Assembly: GCA_001795455.1 (NCBI GenBank)
Contig: MGPB01000005.1
Coordinates: forward strand, 1-38,616
Source: Curvibacter sp. GWA2_63_95
GTDB lineage: Bacteria; Pseudomonadota; Gammaproteobacteria; Burkholderiales; Burkholderiaceae_C
Direction of reading: 5' to 3'
Length of the DNA stretch: 38,616 bases
Below are positions 1 through 8,685 of the stretch, one piece after another. The first letter of the stretch is position 1; each line of letters starts with the position of its first letter. Under the pieces are notes generated by a model. That model saw only the letters and a list, made by a program, of their open reading frames with translations, searched no databases and had not been told where the DNA came from. The position numbers and the translations under genes are program-made.

Positions 1-366
1 CAGAACGCGGCATTGGTGGAAGAGATGGCGGCAGCCGCCAGCAGCCTGAAGAGCCAGGCCAGCGACCTGGTGCAGGTGGTGGCGGTGTTCAAGCTGGGCA
101 ACGAGCCCGCGAGTCACCATGCGGTAGCGCATCTGCCCCCAGCCCAGGTGCGGTCCAGCGCCCCCAAGCTTCCGGCATTCAAGGGGCCGGAGCGCCGGGG
201 TGATGCCCAAGCGGCTGCCCCCGCCAAGCCCGCTGCCGCCAGAGCGCCTGCAGCCAAGCCCAAGGCGCAGCCTGCTGCTGCGGCCCATGCCCCCACCACC
301 GTGGTGCCCAAGACCAGCACCAAGGTCACCCCGGCGGGTGGGGATGACGATTGGGAAACTTTTTAA
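1..366 (+). CDS. Methyl-accepting chemotaxis protein, C-terminal fragment
   Basis: The frame is open from base 1, so the gene starts outside the window; 121 codons remain. The first residues (ALVEEMAAAASSLKSQASDL) are the usual end of the MCP cytoplasmic signalling coiled coil. A long Ala/Pro/Lys-rich linker follows, and the protein ends in DDDWETF. The last residues match the xWETF pentapeptide that tethers the CheR methyltransferase and CheB methylesterase in high-abundance chemoreceptors, so this receptor is probably methylated through a flexible tail. Ligand-binding and membrane parts are not in the window. The family call is firm; the ligand is unknown. Confidence 0.88.
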   Translation, partial: QNAALVEEMAAAASSLKSQASDLVQVVAVFKLGNEPASHHAVAHLPPAQVRSSAPKLPAFKGPERRGDAQAAAPAKPAAARAPAAKPKAQPAAAAHAPTTVVPKTSTKVTPAGGDDDWETF

Positions 367-381
367 GCCCGTGGCGGCGGG

Positions 382-1629
382 TCAGGTGGGGCGCTTGAAC
401 GGTGAGCGCTGGCCCAGGTCATCCAGGTAGTTGCCAACGCCTTGGCCCTCGCGCTCCAGAAAGCGGGCCACGGCGTCGGCAAAGGCCGGGTGCGCCAGCC
501 AGTGCGTGCTGGTGGTTTTGACCGGCAAGAGTGCCCGGGCCATCTTGTGCTCGCCCTGGGCACCGCCTTCAAAGCGCTGGTAGCCGTTTGCGATGCACCA
601 GGTCAGCGGCTGGTAGTAGCAGGCCTCGAAGTGCAGGCAGTCCACTGGCTCCAGCGCACCCCAGTAGCGGCCGTAAGCCACGCGGGTCGTTGTTTTAGTG
701 CCATTTAGGCCTCCAGCCCCCGTGGAATATGCGCCAATAGCTATCAAACTGCTAGCAATCGAGCGGCCTTCACGCTCCGCCACAAACAGCAGCCAGTTCT
801 CCGGCATGGTGCGGGCCATCCGCGCGAAGAAGTCACGGTTCAGGTAGGGCGGGTTGCCGTGTTCCAGGTAGGTGCGCTCGTAGCAGCGGTAGAAGAAATC
901 CCAATCGGCCTCTGAAATCGCACGGCCCTGCGCATGGCGGAAATCCACGCCGGCCTCGGCCACCTTGCGCCGCTCCTGGCGTATTTTTTTGCGCTTGTCC
1001 TGCGCCAGGCTGGCGAGGAAAGCGTCGAAGTCTTTGAAGTGCGTGGTTTCACCGCCGGGAGGCAGCGATGGCACGCCATTGCCGAGCGCAGGGGCCTCAT
1101 TTTTCCAGTGGAACTGCACGGTGTGGCGCAGCATCAAGCCGGCGTCATTGCTCGCCACGACATCGTCATCGCTGGCAAACAGCGTGTGCAGGGACGAAGC
1201 GCCCACTTCCTCGCACCAGTCCACCACGGCCCGCAGCAGCGCGGCCCGCGCGTGCGCATGGCGGGCCAGCAGACGCGCCCCCGGTACCGGCGTGAACGGC
1301 ACGGCGATCACCGCCTTGGGGTAGTAGGGCACACCATGCTGCTGGTAGGCACTGGCCCAGGCCCAGTCAAACACGTATTCGCCGTAGGAGTGGTGCTTAA
1401 GGTAGACCATGCAGGCGGCCTGCAGCACGCCACCTGCGTGCAGGGTGATGCAGTGCGGCGTCCAGCCCGTGTCGGCGGTGGCGCTACCGCTTTCCTCCAT
1501 CGCAGCCAGGTAGGCGTGGCGCATGAAGGGGCTGGGCTGGGCCTGCGCGGCCAGCAGGCCGTCCCAAGTGGCAGCGTCGACTTCCAGCACCGAGGCGTGG
1601 ACCCCAATGACATAATTGACTTCACCCAT
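382..1629 (-). CDS. FemAB-like / GNAT-fold N-acyltransferase (COG3146 type)
   Basis: A 415-residue protein if started at the ATG at 1629; the frame stays open to a TTG at 1677, but the ATG gives the usual N-terminus. Sequences such as KRKKIRQERRKV, the FYRCYERTYLEHGNPPYL block, YGRYWG and EGGAQGEHKMARALLPV are those of the PF04339 'peptidoglycan biosynthesis / FemAB-like' family, which has a duplicated GNAT fold. The substrate is unknown. About 20 residues between IASSLIA and AYGRYWG are encoded by a copy of an interspersed repeat (about 701-760) that keeps the frame. The gene is divergent from nadE with only about 60 bp between the start codons. Confidence 0.85.
   Translation of the reverse strand: MGEVNYVIGVHASVLEVDAATWDGLLAAQAQPSPFMRHAYLAAMEESGSATADTGWTPHCITLHAGGVLQAACMVYLKHHSYGEYVFDWAWASAYQQHGVPYYPKAVIAVPFTPVPGARLLARHAHARAALLRAVVDWCEEVGASSLHTLFASDDDVVASNDAGLMLRHTVQFHWKNEAPALGNGVPSLPPGGETTHFKDFDAFLASLAQDKRKKIRQERRKVAEAGVDFRHAQGRAISEADWDFFYRCYERTYLEHGNPPYLNRDFFARMARTMPENWLLFVAEREGRSIASSLIAIGAYSTGAGGLNGTKTTTRVAYGRYWGALEPVDCLHFEACYYQPLTWCIANGYQRFEGGAQGEHKMARALLPVKTTSTHWLAHPAFADAVARFLEREGQGVGNYLDDLGQRSPFKRPT
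701..760. repeat. Interspersed repeat (GGAATATGCGC / AGCTATCA type), copy 1
   Basis: This stretch shares GGCCT..AGCCC..TGGAATATGCGC..AGCTATCA with the intergenic copy at 8562-8613. It lies inside the acyltransferase gene and is read through in frame, adding a Gly/Ser/Thr-rich insert. I associate this element with Comamonadaceae genomes, where it is usually intergenic. Confidence 0.65.
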
Positions 1630-1691
1630 GGAGCGCACCCTGCGCCATCGCGGCGCCCACTGCGCCGCCCCGAACAACTATTGGCTGGTTC

Positions 1692-3368
1692 ATGACTCTT
1701 TCACTGTGCGTGGCACAACTCAATTTCATCGTTGGCGACCTGGACGGTAACGTCAAAAAAATCGTCGATGCAGCGAATGCCGCCTATGCCGACGGCGCGC
1801 GCCTGCTGCTGACCCCCGAACTCTCCATTTGCGGCTACGCGGCCGAAGACCTGTTTCTGCGCCCCGCCTTTATCGCCGCTTGCGATGATGCCGTGAAAGC
1901 CGTGGCCCAGCAGCTTGCCGGGTTAAAAGGCCTTTGCGTGGTGGTGGGCCACCCCACGGGCGGCGACAGTCGCACGCGCTCGGTGGCGGTTCAGCAGCGC
2001 TTGAATGCCGCCAGTGTGCTGCGCGAGGGCCAGGTGGTCGCCACCTATGCCAAGCGCGAGCTGCCCAACTACCAGGTGTTTGACGAACGCCGCTACTTCA
2101 CACCCGGCAACGGCGTCTGCGTGTTCACGGCGGGTGAGGGGGCCGACGCCGTGAAGGTGGGACTGTTGATCTGCGAAGACGCCTGGTTTGAAGAACCCGC
2201 GCGTTTGGCGAAGGAGGCCGGGGCCGAGCTGCTGGCCGTCATCAACGCCTCGCCCTTCCATGTGGGCAAGGGTTATGAGCGCGAGGCCATGATGGCAAAG
2301 CGCTGCCAGGCCACGGGTCTGCCGCTGGTCTACGCCCACCTGGTGGGCGGGCAGGACGAGGTGGTGTTTGAGGGGCACTCGTTTGCGCTGAACGCCGATG
2401 GTGCGGTGGCCGGTCGTGCCCCCAGTTTCAAGGAAAATCTGTTCTCCGTCCGCGTGGATCGTGCGCCAGTAGCTATAAAAATAATAGCGTCCGTGGAGCC
2501 CGAACGTAGCCCCGAAGCCGATCTGTGGGACGCACTGGTGCTGGGCGTGCGCGACTACATCGGCAAAAACGGCTTCCCCGGGGCGCTGCTGGGCTTGTCC
2601 GGCGGCATCGACTCCGCCCTGGTGCTGGCGGTGGCGGTAGATGCGCTGGGTGCCGACAAGGTCCGCGCCGTGATGATGCCTTCGCCCTACACGGCCGACA
2701 TCAGCTGGATCGACGCGCGCGACATGGCGGCCCGCATGGGGGTGCGCTACGACGAGATTTCCATCGTGCCCGAGTTCGAAGCCTTCAAGGCTTCGCTGGC
2801 GTCGCACTTTGTGGGCCGCGCCGAAGACACGACCGAAGAGAACATCCAGGCCCGTATCCGCGGCACGCTGCTCATGGCGCTGTCCAACAAATTCGGCAGC
2901 ATTGTGCTGACCACGGGCAACAAGAGCGAGATGGCCACCGGCTACTGCACGCTGTATGGCGACATGGCTGGCGGCTTTGCCGTCATCAAGGACCTGGCCA
3001 AGACCACGGTGTTCAAGCTCTGTCGCTGGCGCAATCTGCACGACCCGTACGGCACGGGCACCAGCCCCATTCCCGAACGCATCATTACGCGCCCGCCCAG
3101 CGCTGAGCTGCGCCCCGACCAGAAGGACCAGGACAGCCTGCCGCCCTACGAGGTGCTGGATGGCATTCTGGAGCGCTACATGGAAAACGACGAGAGCATT
3201 GAATCCATCATCGCGGCCGGGTTTGCGCGGGCCGATGTGGAAAAGGTGACGCGCCTCATCAAGATCAACGAGTACAAACGCCGCCAGGCACCCGTGGGCA
3301 TTCGCGTCACCCACCGCAGCTTTGGCAAGGATTGGCGTTATCCTATTACCAGTAAATTCCGGGCCTGA
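1692..3368 (+). CDS. nadE: Glutamine-dependent NAD+ synthetase
   Basis: A 558-residue two-domain enzyme that makes NAD+ from deamido-NAD+, ATP and glutamine in the cytoplasm. The N-terminal nitrilase-like amidase (about 1-260) shows the Glu of TPELSICGYAAEDL, the Lys of YAKRELPNY and the Cys of GLLICEDAWF, which form the Glu-Lys-Cys triad that releases ammonia. The C-terminal ATP-pyrophosphatase domain carries the P-loop GLSGGIDSALVLAVAVDALG. TGNKSEMATGYCTLYGDMAGG is also typical of the family. A partial interspersed repeat (2462-2490) encodes part of the interdomain linker. The gene is followed after 42 bp by glnB, a common order in Burkholderiales. Confidence 0.97.
   Translation: MTLSLCVAQLNFIVGDLDGNVKKIVDAANAAYADGARLLLTPELSICGYAAEDLFLRPAFIAACDDAVKAVAQQLAGLKGLCVVVGHPTGGDSRTRSVAVQQRLNAASVLREGQVVATYAKRELPNYQVFDERRYFTPGNGVCVFTAGEGADAVKVGLLICEDAWFEEPARLAKEAGAELLAVINASPFHVGKGYEREAMMAKRCQATGLPLVYAHLVGGQDEVVFEGHSFALNADGAVAGRAPSFKENLFSVRVDRAPVAIKIIASVEPERSPEADLWDALVLGVRDYIGKNGFPGALLGLSGGIDSALVLAVAVDALGADKVRAVMMPSPYTADISWIDARDMAARMGVRYDEISIVPEFEAFKASLASHFVGRAEDTTEENIQARIRGTLLMALSNKFGSIVLTTGNKSEMATGYCTLYGDMAGGFAVIKDLAKTTVFKLCRWRNLHDPYGTGTSPIPERIITRPPSAELRPDQKDQDSLPPYEVLDGILERYMENDESIESIIAAGFARADVEKVTRLIKINEYKRRQAPVGIRVTHRSFGKDWRYPITSKFRA
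2462..2490. repeat. Partial interspersed repeat inside nadE linker
   Basis: TGCGCCAGTAGCTATAAAAA resembles the GCGC..AGCTATCA core of the repeats at 701-760 and 8562-8613. It encodes PVAIKIIAS between the amidase and synthetase domains, where NadE sequences vary in length. It is only a partial match, so it could be coincidence. Confidence 0.45.
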
Positions 3369-3749
<381 letters not shown>

Positions 3750-3764
3750 CAAGGCCCCACGCCC

Positions 3765-3826
3765 CACCGCTGAGCGGGTCGCTGCCCCCAAGGGGGCGTG
3801 TTCAGCTTGGGGCGGCCCGGCGCTGA
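3765..3826. repeat. G+C-rich palindromic repeat between convergent genes
   Basis: The stretch contains GCTGAGCGGG, the perfect palindrome GCCCCCAAGGGGGC and CTTGGGGCGGCCCGGCG. It lies between the convergent ends of glnB and dgkA. Similar G+C-rich blocks are common between genes in Comamonadaceae (from memory), and the hairpin may act as a bidirectional transcription barrier. There is no T-run, so an ordinary intrinsic terminator is not supported. Confidence 0.5.
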
Positions 3827-3835
3827 ACGCGCTGT

Positions 3836-4240
3836 TTACAGAAAACGCTGGCCCAGCGCGGCCAGCCAGATGCCCGCACACACCAGCAGGCTGATCAACA
3901 CGGCTGCGCTGCCCATGTCCTTGGCACGCTTGGACAGGTCGTGCCACTCGGGCCCCACGCGGTCGATGGCGGTTTCAATCGCGGTGTTGAGCAACTCCAC
4001 CACCATCAGCAGCAGCACGCTACCTGCCAGCAGGGCAACCTCCACCCAGTTGCGACCCAGCCAGAAGGCCAGCGGCACCAGTACCAAGGCCGCGATGCAC
4101 TCTTGGCGAAAGGCCGTCTCGCCCCAGCCGGCGCGCAGGCCCGCCAGCGAGTAGCCGAAGGCATGCCACACGCGGTTCAAGCCGGTGCGTTCTTTTTGGG
4201 GGTTCGCGGATACGTCCGCGCGTTGGACAGATGGGGGCAT
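3836..4240 (-). CDS. dgkA: Diacylglycerol kinase (prokaryotic type)
   Basis: A 134-residue inner-membrane enzyme that phosphorylates diacylglycerol to phosphatidate, recycling lipid released by membrane-derived glycan or lipid A modification. It shows the signature ELLNTAIETAIDR and the following KRAKDMGSAAV, which hold the active-site Glu, Asn and Lys/Asp residues, and three hydrophobic segments. The amphipathic N-terminal FGYSLAGLRAGWGETAFRQE is also typical. It starts 12 bp behind the RDD gene on the same strand, so it probably ends that operon. Confidence 0.95.
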   Translation of the reverse strand: MPPSVQRADVSANPQKERTGLNRVWHAFGYSLAGLRAGWGETAFRQECIAALVLVPLAFWLGRNWVEVALLAGSVLLLMVVELLNTAIETAIDRVGPEWHDLSKRAKDMGSAAVLISLLVCAGIWLAALGQRFL

Positions 4241-4252
4241 GGCGGGGGCCGC

Positions 4253-4783
4253 TTAGCGGCTCAGAGGCAGGGAGGTGACGAGGCGGGTGCCTGCAAAAGC
4301 GTCGTGCCAGAACTGGCCTTGGGGATGGAAGCGGCTCAGCAAAGCCCAGACCGCAATCCAGCCGAGCACGATCACGGAGATTTCAGGCACGCTCAGGTGG
4401 AAGGGGGCGACGGCAGCCAAGGGCGGCAGAAACCACAGCCAGCTCAACACGTAGCGCCCCAGGGCGCGCAACTGGGTGACGGCTTGCCCGTGGCGATCTA
4501 CCAGGCGGATATTCCACGTTTTCATGGCCAACGTCTGGCCGTGTGCCCAGAACCAGACAAAGTAAATGCCAAAGATGATGAAGACGAAGGCTTGCAAGGC
4601 GTTGCGGTTGTCCAGGGCATGGCGGCTTTGGCTCAGGGTGCTGAATAAGTAGCCAGCTAAAAAGACCACGCCAAACAACAAAATACCTTCGTACAGCCAG
4701 CAGGCCAAGCGGCGGCGCAGGCTGGGGGCTTCCAAAGAGGGGATCAGTGAGGACGGGCTTGGCAAGGGTTCGGGGAACGGCAT
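4253..4783 (-). CDS. RDD family membrane protein
   Basis: About 176 residues from the ATG at 4783; a longer frame to 4873 would overlap the upstream gene and adds nothing conserved. The RDD-type opening (RRRLACWLYEGILLFGVVFL, with Glu where the family often has Asp) is followed by a second membrane segment (FVFIIFGIYFVWFW), the motif GQTLAMKTWNIRLVDRHG and a third hydrophobic stretch. RDD proteins have been proposed as transporters or stress membrane proteins; no substrate can be given. It lies in the sigma factor-DUF3619-DUF3106 cluster. Confidence 0.88.
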   Translation of the reverse strand: MPFPEPLPSPSSLIPSLEAPSLRRRLACWLYEGILLFGVVFLAGYLFSTLSQSRHALDNRNALQAFVFIIFGIYFVWFWAHGQTLAMKTWNIRLVDRHGQAVTQLRALGRYVLSWLWFLPPLAAVAPFHLSVPEISVIVLGWIAVWALLSRFHPQGQFWHDAFAGTRLVTSLPLSR

Positions 4784-4832
4784 GCCTGCGATTGTAGAGA
4801 GAGGCCGCCTGGGCTCTCGGCTCAGCCCCCCG

Positions 4833-5459
4833 TTATTTGGGCTGCACCAAGGGCAACAGGGTGTTGGGGTCAATCGCCTGTTGTGCTGTGAACTTGGCGC
4901 GGTCTGTCTCAGGTGACAGGCGGGTCACGGGGACAGGCGTGAGTTTGTTGGCTGGCAGGGGTTTGGTGGAGATGGCTGCACCAGTGGGCTTGGTGGGGGT
5001 CTTTTTGGCCAGGCGCTTTTTCTCTTCGGGGCTGAGTGCCTGGTAGGCTTCCCAGTTGGAGGCCCGCTCTGCCGGGGTCACTTTTTTGGTTTCTGCAAAG
5101 TTCAGGCGCGCTATTTCCCGCGCGCGCGGCTTCAGCGCTGCCCACTCGGCCATGCGGCTGTGCATTTTTGCCTGCTCTGTGGGGGCCAGCTGGGGGTAGT
5201 TATGGGCCAGCGCAATCCATTTGCGTTTGTGGCCGTCATTGAGGGTGCTCCAGGTGGCTTCCAGGGGTTTGAGTGACTGGCGTTGTACGGCACTCAGGTC
5301 CTGCCAGCCCAGCGCCATCAGGGGCGTGCTCAGGGGTTTGGGGGGCACAGCCGTGGTCTGAGCGAGCAGCGGCAAGGGCGCGACGCTTGCGAAGAGGCAC
5401 ACGATCACCCCGCATGCCAGTGGCTTCAGGGGGAATGGGCGTGTGTCAATCGGGCGCAT
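4833..5459 (-). CDS. DUF3106 family exported protein
   Basis: A 208-residue protein with a hydrophobic N-terminal segment ending in LPLLAQ, which looks like a Sec signal peptide, so it is probably periplasmic. The body contains repeated short helical motifs (LSAVQRQSLKPLEATWSTL, LSPEEKKRLAKK) typical of DUF3106, a family with Trp/Arg-rich helices and no known function. The C-terminal part is Pro/Thr-rich. It follows the DUF3619 gene by 28 bp on the same strand, which suggests one transcript with the sigma factor. Confidence 0.85.
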   Translation of the reverse strand: MRPIDTRPFPLKPLACGVIVCLFASVAPLPLLAQTTAVPPKPLSTPLMALGWQDLSAVQRQSLKPLEATWSTLNDGHKRKWIALAHNYPQLAPTEQAKMHSRMAEWAALKPRAREIARLNFAETKKVTPAERASNWEAYQALSPEEKKRLAKKTPTKPTGAAISTKPLPANKLTPVPVTRLSPETDRAKFTAQQAIDPNTLLPLVQPK

Positions 5460-5487
5460 GGCAAGTCAATCGGGCTGGGGCGTGGTG

Positions 5488-5922
5488 TTACTCGGAACGG
5501 TTCAGTCGCAGGTACTGCGCGAAGCCGGGGTCCGTGAAGGCGTCGGGGGGCAGGTCGTCGGTGAGCAGCTCCACGTCCACATCGGCAATTTCCTGGGCTC
5601 GGAAGTCGTCTTGCACAAAATCGATGGTGACCAGGCCCGCAACCAGCGCCAACAAAGGCAACCAGGCGCCAAGCAAGCGCCACTTGCCACGCAAGCCGTC
5701 ACCCATTTGCAGCGCAGCAGAAGACCCCGAGGTCACGACAGCCGATGCCAGCCGTACTTGGGCCTGGCGGCGCTTTTCCAGGGCCAGCATGCGGGCCGCC
5801 TTGAGGCGTTCGCTCACGTCATGGGGCAGTTGCTGGGACGCATCATGGAGGCGCGACGTGATGGCGCGGCCCAAGTCATCCTGGCTGGCGATACGGTGGT
5901 TGGCGTGGTGTCTGGCTGTCAT
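5488..5922 (-). CDS. DUF3619 family protein, single membrane anchor (possible anti-sigma factor)
   Basis: 144 residues. The N-terminal half is soluble and rich in Arg/Gln (LGRAITSRLHDASQQL), then comes one hydrophobic segment (LLGAWLPLLALVAGLVTIDF) and an acidic C-terminal part (DVDVELLTDDLPPDAFTDPG). Its ATG overlaps the stop of the sigma factor gene in an ATGA, so the two are translationally coupled. A cytoplasmic N-terminus plus one anchor coupled to a sigma gene is the usual layout of anti-sigma factors. That role is my inference; the family has no assigned function that I know of. Confidence 0.85.
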   Translation of the reverse strand: MTARHHANHRIASQDDLGRAITSRLHDASQQLPHDVSERLKAARMLALEKRRQAQVRLASAVVTSGSSAALQMGDGLRGKWRLLGAWLPLLALVAGLVTIDFVQDDFRAQEIADVDVELLTDDLPPDAFTDPGFAQYLRLNRSE

Positions 5923-6485
5923 AGTCGAATTCCCTTGGCCTTGAGGGCTGCGCCCAAGGCATGTACCGCCCGAGAGCAGTGTGTTTTAACACTTCCCTGG
6001 GAGCATCCCATGGCGGCGGCCGTCTCCGCAACGTCCATGTCCTCCCAGTAACGCATCAAAAAGGCTTCGCGTTGACGTGCGGGGAGTTCCAAAATCTCGG
6101 TTTCAATCGCCCGCAAGGTTTGTGCCCGTTCCAGCTGGCTCTCGGAACTTTCGTTTTGTTCCGGAACGCTCGCAGAATGCAGGGTTTCCAGCAGGTCGAA
6201 ATCTCCATCTTCACTCGAAGACTCGAAGTCGCCCATGGTCGAAAACAGGGCGTTGTAGGTTTTTTGGCGACGGAACCAGTCCAGGGTGCAGTTCGACAGA
6301 ATGCGCTGGAACAGCATGGGGAGCTCGTTGATGGGCTTGTGTCCGTAGTGTTCAGCCAGCTTCATCATGCTGTCTTGCACGATGTCCAGCGCCGCCTGCT
6401 CATTGCGCACGTGGTAGACCGAGCGTTTGAAGGCCCGCCCTTCGACGCTTTTCAGAAAATCGGACAGCTCTTGTTCGGTAGCCAA
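5919..6485 (-). CDS. RNA polymerase sigma factor, sigma-70/ECF type
   Basis: Region 2 is seen in FKRSVYHVRNEQAALDIVQD and the DWFRRQ segment. Region 4, the -35 reader, is seen in LPARQREAFLMRYWEDMDVAETAAAMGCSQGSVKTHCSRAVHAL. The frame is open to 6722, but the upstream residues look unlike coding sequence; the family N-terminus (ATEQELSDFLKSVEGRAFKR) begins at a TTG at 6485, giving 188 residues. That start is a judgement. The gene leads the minus-strand cluster with DUF3619, DUF3106 and RDD genes and diverges from ilvB. Its target promoters are unknown. Confidence 0.88.
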   Translation of the reverse strand: MATEQELSDFLKSVEGRAFKRSVYHVRNEQAALDIVQDSMMKLAEHYGHKPINELPMLFQRILSNCTLDWFRRQKTYNALFSTMGDFESSSEDGDFDLLETLHSASVPEQNESSESQLERAQTLRAIETEILELPARQREAFLMRYWEDMDVAETAAAMGCSQGSVKTHCSRAVHALGAALKAKGIRL

Positions 6486-6756
6486 GCGGTAGGGGCCTTT
6501 GAGTACAGGTTTGCCGCTGCCAACAAGGCGAAGCGCGCCCGGATTATGGCATTCGCCGGTTGCGATTCCAGAAGGCTTTGGGGCAGGTGCCAAAGCAGTG
6601 CGATAATGGGCATGCAAATTAAAAGGCAAACGGGTCCTGGTCCGGCGCAATATTCGATGCGTCCATGGCTTGGATCTCAAGTTCCGACGCGACTCCACAA
6701 GAGTTTGTGAAGGGGCACCCAAGGTTTTTCGTTAGAGAAATTCACAAAGGTTCATC

Positions 6757-8547
6757 ATGGAAATTACAAAAGCTGAAATCGCTTCGGCATCCTCTGCGTC
6801 CAAATCTTCTGTTGCCAGTCCCGTTGCGCCCGAACTGCGTGGTGCCGAGATCTTGGTCAAATCCCTGCAGGCCGAGAACGTCAAGTACATCTGGGGTTAC
6901 CCAGGTGGCGCGGTTCTGCACATTTACGACGCGTTTTACAAACAAGACACTATCCAGCACGTATTGGTGCGCCATGAGCAGGCGGCGGTGCATGCTGCTG
7001 ACGGTTATGCCCGTGCTACTGGCGATGTCGGCGTGGCCCTGGTCACCTCCGGTCCCGGTCTGACCAATGCCGTGACCGGCATTGCCACGGCCTATATGGA
7101 CAGTATTCCGATGGTGATCATCAGTGGGCAAGTCCCCACGCACGCCATTGGCCTGGACGCGTTTCAGGAATGCGACACCGTGGGCATCACCCGCCCCATC
7201 GTGAAGCACAACTTCCTGGTCAAGGACGCCAAGGACATGGCCGAGGTCATGAAAAAGGCCTTCCACATTGCGCGCAGCGGCCGCCCCGGCCCGGTGGTGG
7301 TGGATATCCCCAAGGATGTGTCCTTCAAGAAGGTTCCTTACCACGGCTACCCCGAAACCGTGGAAATGCGTTCTTACAACCCGGTGCGCAAAGGCCACGG
7401 CGGTCAGATCCGCAAGGCCTTGCAACTGCTGCTGGCAGCCAAGCGCCCCTATATCTACACCGGCGGTGGCGTGTTGTTGAGCAATGCCTCCAACGAGTTG
7501 CGTACGCTGGTCGACATGCTGGGCTACCCCTGCACCAACACCCTGATGGGCCTGGGCGCCTACCCCGCCAGTTCTTCCCGGTTCCTGGGCATGCTGGGCA
7601 TGCACGGCACGGTGGAAGCCAATAACGCGATGCAGCACTGCGATGTGTTGCTGGCCGTGGGTGCTCGCTTCGATGATCGCGTGATTGGCAATCCCAAGCA
7701 CTTCGCGCAGAACGAACGCAAGATCATCCACATCGACATCGACCCATCCAGCATCTCCAAGCGTGTGAAAGTGGATATCCCGATCGTGGGCGACGTGAAA
7801 GACGTGCTCAGTGAAATGATCGCCATGATCCGTGAAGGCAGCGTCAAGCCCGATGCGAACGCCCTGGGCGCCTGGTGGGACACGATCGAAGGTTGGCGCA
7901 AACGCGACTGCATGAAGTACAGCCTGGGCAATGGCGATGTCATCAAGCCCCAATACGTGGTGGAAACACTGTGGAACATGACCAAGGACGCGGATACCTA
8001 CATCACGTCCGACGTGGGCCAGCACCAGATGTGGGCGGCGCAGTACTACAAGTTTGACGAGCCACGCCGCTGGATCAACTCCGGCGGCCTGGGCACCATG
8101 GGCGTGGGCATTCCCTACGCCATGGGCATCAAGCTGGCCAAGCCCGACAGCGAAGTGTTTTGTATCACCGGCGAAGGCTCGGTGCAGATGAACATCCAGG
8201 AACTGTCGACCTGCCTGCAGTACAACACGCCCATCAAGATTTGCTCCTTGAACAACCGCTATCTGGGCATGGTGCGCCAGTGGCAAGAGGTGGAGTACGA
8301 AGGCCGTTACAGCCACAGCTACATGGATGCATTGCCCAATTTCGTCAAGCTGGCGGAGGCCTATGGCCACGTTGGCATGCTGATCGAAAAACCGGGTGAT
8401 GTGGAGCCCGCGCTGCGCGAAGCCCGCAAGCTCAAGGACCGCACGGTCTTTATGGACTTCCGCACGGACCCCACGGAGAACGTGTTCCCCATGGTGCAGG
8501 CCGGCAAAGGCATCACCGAGATGCTGCTGGGTGCGGAGGATCTCTAA
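6757..8547 (+). CDS. ilvB: Acetolactate synthase, large (catalytic) subunit
   Basis: A 596-residue ThDP-dependent enzyme that condenses two pyruvates, or pyruvate and 2-oxobutyrate, in the first step of valine/leucine/isoleucine synthesis. It shows the catalytic Glu74 in VRHEQAAVHAADGYARATG, the GPGLTNAVTGIATAYMDS block, the central FAD-binding domain with GARFDDRV, and the C-terminal ThDP/Mg motif starting GEGSVQMNIQEL and ending SLNNRYLG. The motif begins GEG rather than GDG, which I recall as normal for this order. A long N-terminal extension of about 28 residues precedes the conserved part. ilvH and ilvC follow on the same strand. Confidence 0.97.
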   Translation: MEITKAEIASASSASKSSVASPVAPELRGAEILVKSLQAENVKYIWGYPGGAVLHIYDAFYKQDTIQHVLVRHEQAAVHAADGYARATGDVGVALVTSGPGLTNAVTGIATAYMDSIPMVIISGQVPTHAIGLDAFQECDTVGITRPIVKHNFLVKDAKDMAEVMKKAFHIARSGRPGPVVVDIPKDVSFKKVPYHGYPETVEMRSYNPVRKGHGGQIRKALQLLLAAKRPYIYTGGGVLLSNASNELRTLVDMLGYPCTNTLMGLGAYPASSSRFLGMLGMHGTVEANNAMQHCDVLLAVGARFDDRVIGNPKHFAQNERKIIHIDIDPSSISKRVKVDIPIVGDVKDVLSEMIAMIREGSVKPDANALGAWWDTIEGWRKRDCMKYSLGNGDVIKPQYVVETLWNMTKDADTYITSDVGQHQMWAAQYYKFDEPRRWINSGGLGTMGVGIPYAMGIKLAKPDSEVFCITGEGSVQMNIQELSTCLQYNTPIKICSLNNRYLGMVRQWQEVEYEGRYSHSYMDALPNFVKLAEAYGHVGMLIEKPGDVEPALREARKLKDRTVFMDFRTDPTENVFPMVQAGKGITEMLLGAEDL

Positions 8548-8561
8548 GGCGCTTTACAGCC

Positions 8562-8613
8562 GTTTGATGGCCTAGCCCGCATGGAATATGCGCGAGCAGC
8601 TATCATTTTTGAA
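8562..8613. repeat. Interspersed repeat, copy in ilvB-ilvH gap
   Basis: TGGCCTAGCCCGCATGGAAT and the following ATGCGCGAGCAGCTATCATT match the copy inside the acyltransferase gene (701-760). It sits in the 138-bp gap between ilvB and ilvH, downstream of the ilvB stop, and would be transcribed if the genes form an operon. Confidence 0.7.
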
Positions 8614-8685
8614 TGAATCTATTGTCTGCCAAGCTGTGTGGTTACCGCCACACGGGGAGGGCAACGAAAAGAGGAATCGGTATTT

